NCBI GenBank assembly: GCA_021295895.1
Contig: JAGWBM010000013.1
Coordinates: 1-63,110, forward strand
Length of the DNA: 63,110 nucleotides
Reading direction: 5' to 3'
Origin: Pseudomonadales bacterium
GTDB taxonomy: Bacteria > Pseudomonadota > Gammaproteobacteria > Pseudomonadales > Azotimanducaceae
Positions 60,296 to 63,110 of this stretch are shown in pieces (within the stretch, counting starts at the first letter, position 1; each line of letters begins with the position of its first letter). The notes beneath the pieces are model-generated. The model was not told the DNA's origin. It did no database searches and saw nothing but the letters and a program-made list of their open reading frames with translations. The translations under genes and the position numbers were made by a program.

Positions 60296-62230
60296 CTAGC
60301 GATCCTTCTTCGCGTCCTTGTCGTCGACTTCCTCGAACTCGGCTTCCACGGCGTCGTCCGCGCCGCTAGCGCCCGTCTCGCCGGCCCCGGCGGCGTCGGG
60401 AGCTGCGTCCTGCGCCTGGTCAGCATACATCTTTTGAGCCAAACTGCCGGTGGCTTCGCTCAAGGCTTGGATCTTCGCTTCGATGGCGCTCTTGTCGTCG
60501 CCCTTGATGGCCTCTTCGAGATCCTTGGCGGCGTTCTCGATGGATGACTTCTCGTCGTCCATGGCCTTGTCGCCGGCTTCCGTGACCATTTTCCGAGCCG
60601 CGTGGACGAGACCGTCCGCCTGGTTGCGCATGTTCGCCAATTCCTCGAACTTGGCGTCCTCGTCGGCGTGGGCTTCGGCGTCCTTGACCATTTGATCTAT
60701 CTCTTCCTCGGACAGCCCGCTCGACGCCTTGATCACGATCGACTGTTCCTTGCCCGTCGCCTTGTCCTTGGCCGAGACGTTGAGTATCCCGTTGGCATCG
60801 ATGTCGAAACTGACCTCGACCTGCGGTACGCCGCGCGGTGCCGGCGGAATGTCGGTGAGGTCGAAACGACCCAGCGACTTGTTCTGCGCGGCCTGCTTTC
60901 GCTCGCCCTGCAGCACGTGAATGGTCACCGCGGTCTGGTTGTCGTCGGCGGTGGAGTAGACCTGCTGCTTCTTGGCCGGGATGGTGGTGTTCTTCTCGAT
61001 CAACACGTTCATCACCTGGCCCAGGGTCTCGATGCCGAGCGAGAGCGGCGTGACGTCGAGCAGGAGCACGTCCTTCACGTCGCCGGACAGCACGGCGGCC
61101 TGAATGGCGGCACCCACGGCCACCGCTTCGTCCGGATTGACGTCCCGGCGCGCCTCCCGGCCGAAGAAGGCGTTGACCTTCTCCTGCACCAAGGGCATGC
61201 GGGTCTGTCCGCCAACCAGGATCACCTCGTTGATGTCGCCCACGGCGAGACCGGCATCGGTCAGAGCGATCCGGCACGGGCCCATCGTGCGTTCCACCAG
61301 GTCCTCCACCAGCGCTTCGACCTTTGCCCGGGTGAGCTTGATGACGAGGTGCTTCGGACCGGTGTTGTCGGCCGTGATGTAGGGCAGGTTCACTTCCGTC
61401 TGGGTGCTGGAGGAAAGCTCGATCTTGGCCTTCTCGGCGGCTTCCTTGAGCCGCTGCAGGGCGATCGGGTCGGTGTTGAGATCGATGCCGTTCTCTTGTT
61501 TGAACTCCTCCGCGAGGTACTCGATGATCTTCAAGTCGAAGTCCTCGCCGCCGAGGAACGTGTCGCCGTTGGTGGACAACACCTCGAACTGGTGTTCGCC
61601 GTCGACCTCGGCGATCTCGATGATGGAGATGTCGAACGTACCGCCGCCCAAGTCGAACACGGCAATCTTCGAGTCGCCCCGCTGCTTGTCCATGCCGTAG
61701 GCCAGCGCGGCCGCGGTCGGCTCGTTGATGATGCGCTTGACCTCGAGGCCCGCGATCCGGCCCGCGTCCTTGGTCGCCTGGCGTTGCGAGTCGTCGAAAT
61801 AGGCGGGCACGGTGATGACGGCTTCCGCGACATCCTCGCCGAGGTACTCCTCCGCGGTGCGCTTCATCTTCTTCAGCACTTCCGCCGAAACCTGGGGTGG
61901 GGCTAGCTGCTCGCCGTTGCCCTCCACCCAGGCATCGCCGTTGTTGGCCTTGACGATGTTGTAGGAGACCATCGACAGGTCGCGCTGGACCACGTCGTCG
62001 GCGAACTTGCGCCCGATCAGGCGCTTGACGGCGAACAACGTGTTGGCGGGGTTGGTGACGGCCTGACGCTTGGCGCTTTGGCCGACGAGTACTTCACCGT
62101 CGGTGAAGGCAACGATGGACGGCGTCGTGCGGTCGCCCTCGGAGTTCTCGATGACGCGGGGATCGCGCCCGTCCATGACCGCCACGCACGAGTTCGTCGT
62201 GCCGAGGTCGATGCCGATGATTCTGCCCAT
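60296..62230 (-). CDS. dnaK: Chaperone protein DnaK (Hsp70)
   Basis: A 644-residue Hsp70. ATPase motifs [57 protein letters not shown] and [20 protein letters not shown]; linker [17 protein letters not shown]; substrate domain [21 protein letters not shown]-terminal Ala/Asp-rich lid ending [14 protein letters not shown], with the EEVD-like end. ATG 62230. Works with DnaJ and GrpE encoded on either side. Confidence 0.98.
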   Translation of the reverse strand: MGRIIGIDLGTTNSCVAVMDGRDPRVIENSEGDRTTPSIVAFTDGEVLVGQSAKRQAVTNPANTLFAVKRLIGRKFADDVVQRDLSMVSYNIVKANNGDAWVEGNGEQLAPPQVSAEVLKKMKRTAEEYLGEDVAEAVITVPAYFDDSQRQATKDAGRIAGLEVKRIINEPTAAALAYGMDKQRGDSKIAVFDLGGGTFDISIIEIAEVDGEHQFEVLSTNGDTFLGGEDFDLKIIEYLAEEFKQENGIDLNTDPIALQRLKEAAEKAKIELSSSTQTEVNLPYITADNTGPKHLVIKLTRAKVEALVEDLVERTMGPCRIALTDAGLAVGDINEVILVGGQTRMPLVQEKVNAFFGREARRDVNPDEAVAVGAAIQAAVLSGDVKDVLLLDVTPLSLGIETLGQVMNVLIEKNTTIPAKKQQVYSTADDNQTAVTIHVLQGERKQAAQNKSLGRFDLTDIPPAPRGVPQVEVSFDIDANGILNVSAKDKATGKEQSIVIKASSGLSEEEIDQMVKDAEAHADEDAKFEELANMRNQADGLVHAARKMVTEAGDKAMDDEKSSIENAAKDLEEAIKGDDKSAIEAKIQALSEATGSLAQKMYADQAQDAAPDAAGAGETGASGADDAVEAEFEEVDDKDAKKDR

Positions 62231-62327
62231 GGTAGGAGTCTCTCTGTTTGTCCGTGTGTCGTGGTCGTCGTGCCCGCGCCCGGCGCAGGTTTCAACGGTT
62301 TAGATTTGGTGGCGGACCCGCGCCGAT

Positions 62328-63035
62328 TCAAGCCTCGCCTTGGGGTGCGGGTTCCTTCGCAACGATGACCCGTGCCGCGCGCACCAGGCGACCGTTTACG
62401 GTGTAGCCCTTCTGGAACACCTCGATGACCGATCCGGGTTCCGCTTCGGGGTTTTCGATCATGCTCATGGCTTCGTGCAGGTTCGGATCGAACGGCGCGC
62501 CGATCGGGTCGACGACCTCGATGCCCTGGCGCTGCATGGCCTCCATCAAGAGCTTCAATGACAGTTCCACGCCCTCGGCCATCGCGGACACCGCCTCCCC
62601 CGCCGACGCCTTCAAGTCCACCGTGGCATCGACGGCCCGCTCGAAACTGTCCACCGCCGGGAGCAGGTCGTTGACGAAGCGCTCCAGCGCGTACTTGTGG
62701 GCGTTCTCGATGCTTCGGTCGGCGCGCTTTCGAACGTTGTCCGCCTCGGCGACCGCCCGCAGGGCCTGGTCCCTCAAGGATCCCGCTTCGGCGCGACTGT
62801 CTTCGAGTGCGGCCTGCGCTTCGGACAACGCGACGCGAAGCGCATTGATCGACTCCCCGGATTCGTCCGATTTCGGGGCATCGTCGTTTTTCGCGGGCGC
62901 GTCGCCATCCGCGGCTACTTCGGCGGTCTCCACCACGACCTCTTCCTTGTCGGGCGTCACCTGGTCGCCAGCGCCGTCGTCCTGCCCCGTCGACCGCGCG
63001 TTCTCGCCGTCCAGCGAGTCCGTATCCTCTGCCAT
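62328..63035 (-). CDS. grpE: Nucleotide exchange factor GrpE
   Basis: A 235-residue GrpE that releases ADP from DnaK. Acidic N-terminal tail (VVVETAEVAADGDAP), long coiled coil (LRVALSEAQAALEDSRAEAG; AVAEADNVRKRADRSIENAH), then LLPAVDSFERAVD and the beta domain with DPIGAPFDPNLHEAMSMIEN and VFQKGYTVNGRLVRAARVIV. ATG 63035 has a GGAAGGG ribosome site. A sigma-32-like promoter lies upstream, so it heads the grpE-dnaK-dnaJ heat-shock operon. Confidence 0.97.
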   Translation of the reverse strand: MAEDTDSLDGENARSTGQDDGAGDQVTPDKEEVVVETAEVAADGDAPAKNDDAPKSDESGESINALRVALSEAQAALEDSRAEAGSLRDQALRAVAEADNVRKRADRSIENAHKYALERFVNDLLPAVDSFERAVDATVDLKASAGEAVSAMAEGVELSLKLLMEAMQRQGIEVVDPIGAPFDPNLHEAMSMIENPEAEPGSVIEVFQKGYTVNGRLVRAARVIVAKEPAPQGEA

Positions 63036-63074
63036 TCGTTCGAACCCTTCCCGTTGACTGGCAATCGCGCCGTT

Positions 63075-63102
63075 AGATGGCGTCGCTTGGGACGATTTTC
63101 AA
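63075..63102 (-). promoter_or_regulatory. Sigma-32 (heat-shock) type promoter of grpE-dnaK-dnaJ
   Basis: On the minus strand TTGAAA (63102-63097), 14 nt, then CGCCATCT (63082-63075), close to the RpoH consensus CTTGAAA and CCCCATNT with 13-15 nt spacing. It is 40 nt before the grpE start. Confidence 0.75.
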
Positions 63103-63110
63103 CCGTTGGC

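Overview
The window is GC-rich, densely coded chromosomal DNA from a gammaproteobacterium, probably an uncultured environmental lineage. The call rests on conserved gene order. One block matches the Pseudomonas order dksA-gluQ-cbrB-pcnB-panB-panC-pgi-acs. A second, on the minus strand, is grpE-dnaK-dnaJ-dapB-carA-carB-greA, ftsH-glmM-tpiA, secG-tRNA-Leu(GAG), then tRNA-fMet-rimP-nusA-infB-rbfA-truB-rpsO-pnp. GTG and TTG starts are common. No rRNA, CRISPR array, prophage or transposase gene was seen.

Layout. 1-12.5 kb: partial sfsA, dksA with a three-hairpin leader, gluQ, a CNNM/CBS membrane protein, an orphan degenerate CbrB-like regulator, pcnB, a deoxynucleoside kinase, panB-panC-pgi-acs. 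12.5-14.6 kb: a broken formylglycine-generating-enzyme (FGE) gene and a three-gene operon of unknown function, less GC-rich than its surroundings. 14.7-23.4 kb: the pnp-to-tRNA-fMet translation and RNA-processing operon. 23.4-26.2 kb: accessory genes between two tRNA genes (truncated redoxin, PhyH-type dioxygenase, frameshifted trypsin-like protease). 26.2-33.8 kb: secG, then an insertion between secG and tpiA with a DUF3604 protein, a decayed sulfatase, a decayed GH127-like glycosidase and an intact sulfatase. 33.8-37.9 kb: tpiA, glmM, ftsH. 38-45 kb: a branched-chain-amino-acid-type ABC transporter with an AMP-forming acyl-CoA ligase. 45.3-48.8 kb: glutaredoxin-like, DUF547, TVP38/DedA-like and TauD-like genes. 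48.9-63.1 kb: greA, carB, carA, a GPP34/PP2C/carboxylate-amine-ligase/secreted-protein insertion, dapB, dnaJ, dnaK, grpE and a sigma-32-type promoter.

How it fits together. The backbone is housekeeping: stringent-response cofactor, translation initiation, RNA decay, pantothenate and carbamoyl-phosphate synthesis, chaperones and the FtsH protease. Accessory cargo has entered at several conserved junctions (acs/pnp, tRNA-Leu/tRNA-fMet, secG/tpiA, ftsH/greA, carA/dapB). Genes expected at these junctions are missing: folK, folP, cbrA, panD, rlmE and yhbY. Frameshifts and truncations are confined to accessory genes, and the sulfatase/FGE/glycosidase set is hit hardest. All backbone genes read cleanly.

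Main leads for novelty: (1) a REP-like repeat family with a GTAG head whose TAG serves as the stop codon of six genes; (2) a three-gene unknown operon with matching 8-nt overlaps; (3) an orphan CbrB-like regulator lacking the phosphoacceptor Asp and the sigma-54-contacting GAFTGA loop; (4) a 41-bp inverted repeat pair flanking gluQ and the CNNM gene; (5) a duplicated panB start making a leader peptide coupled to panB.
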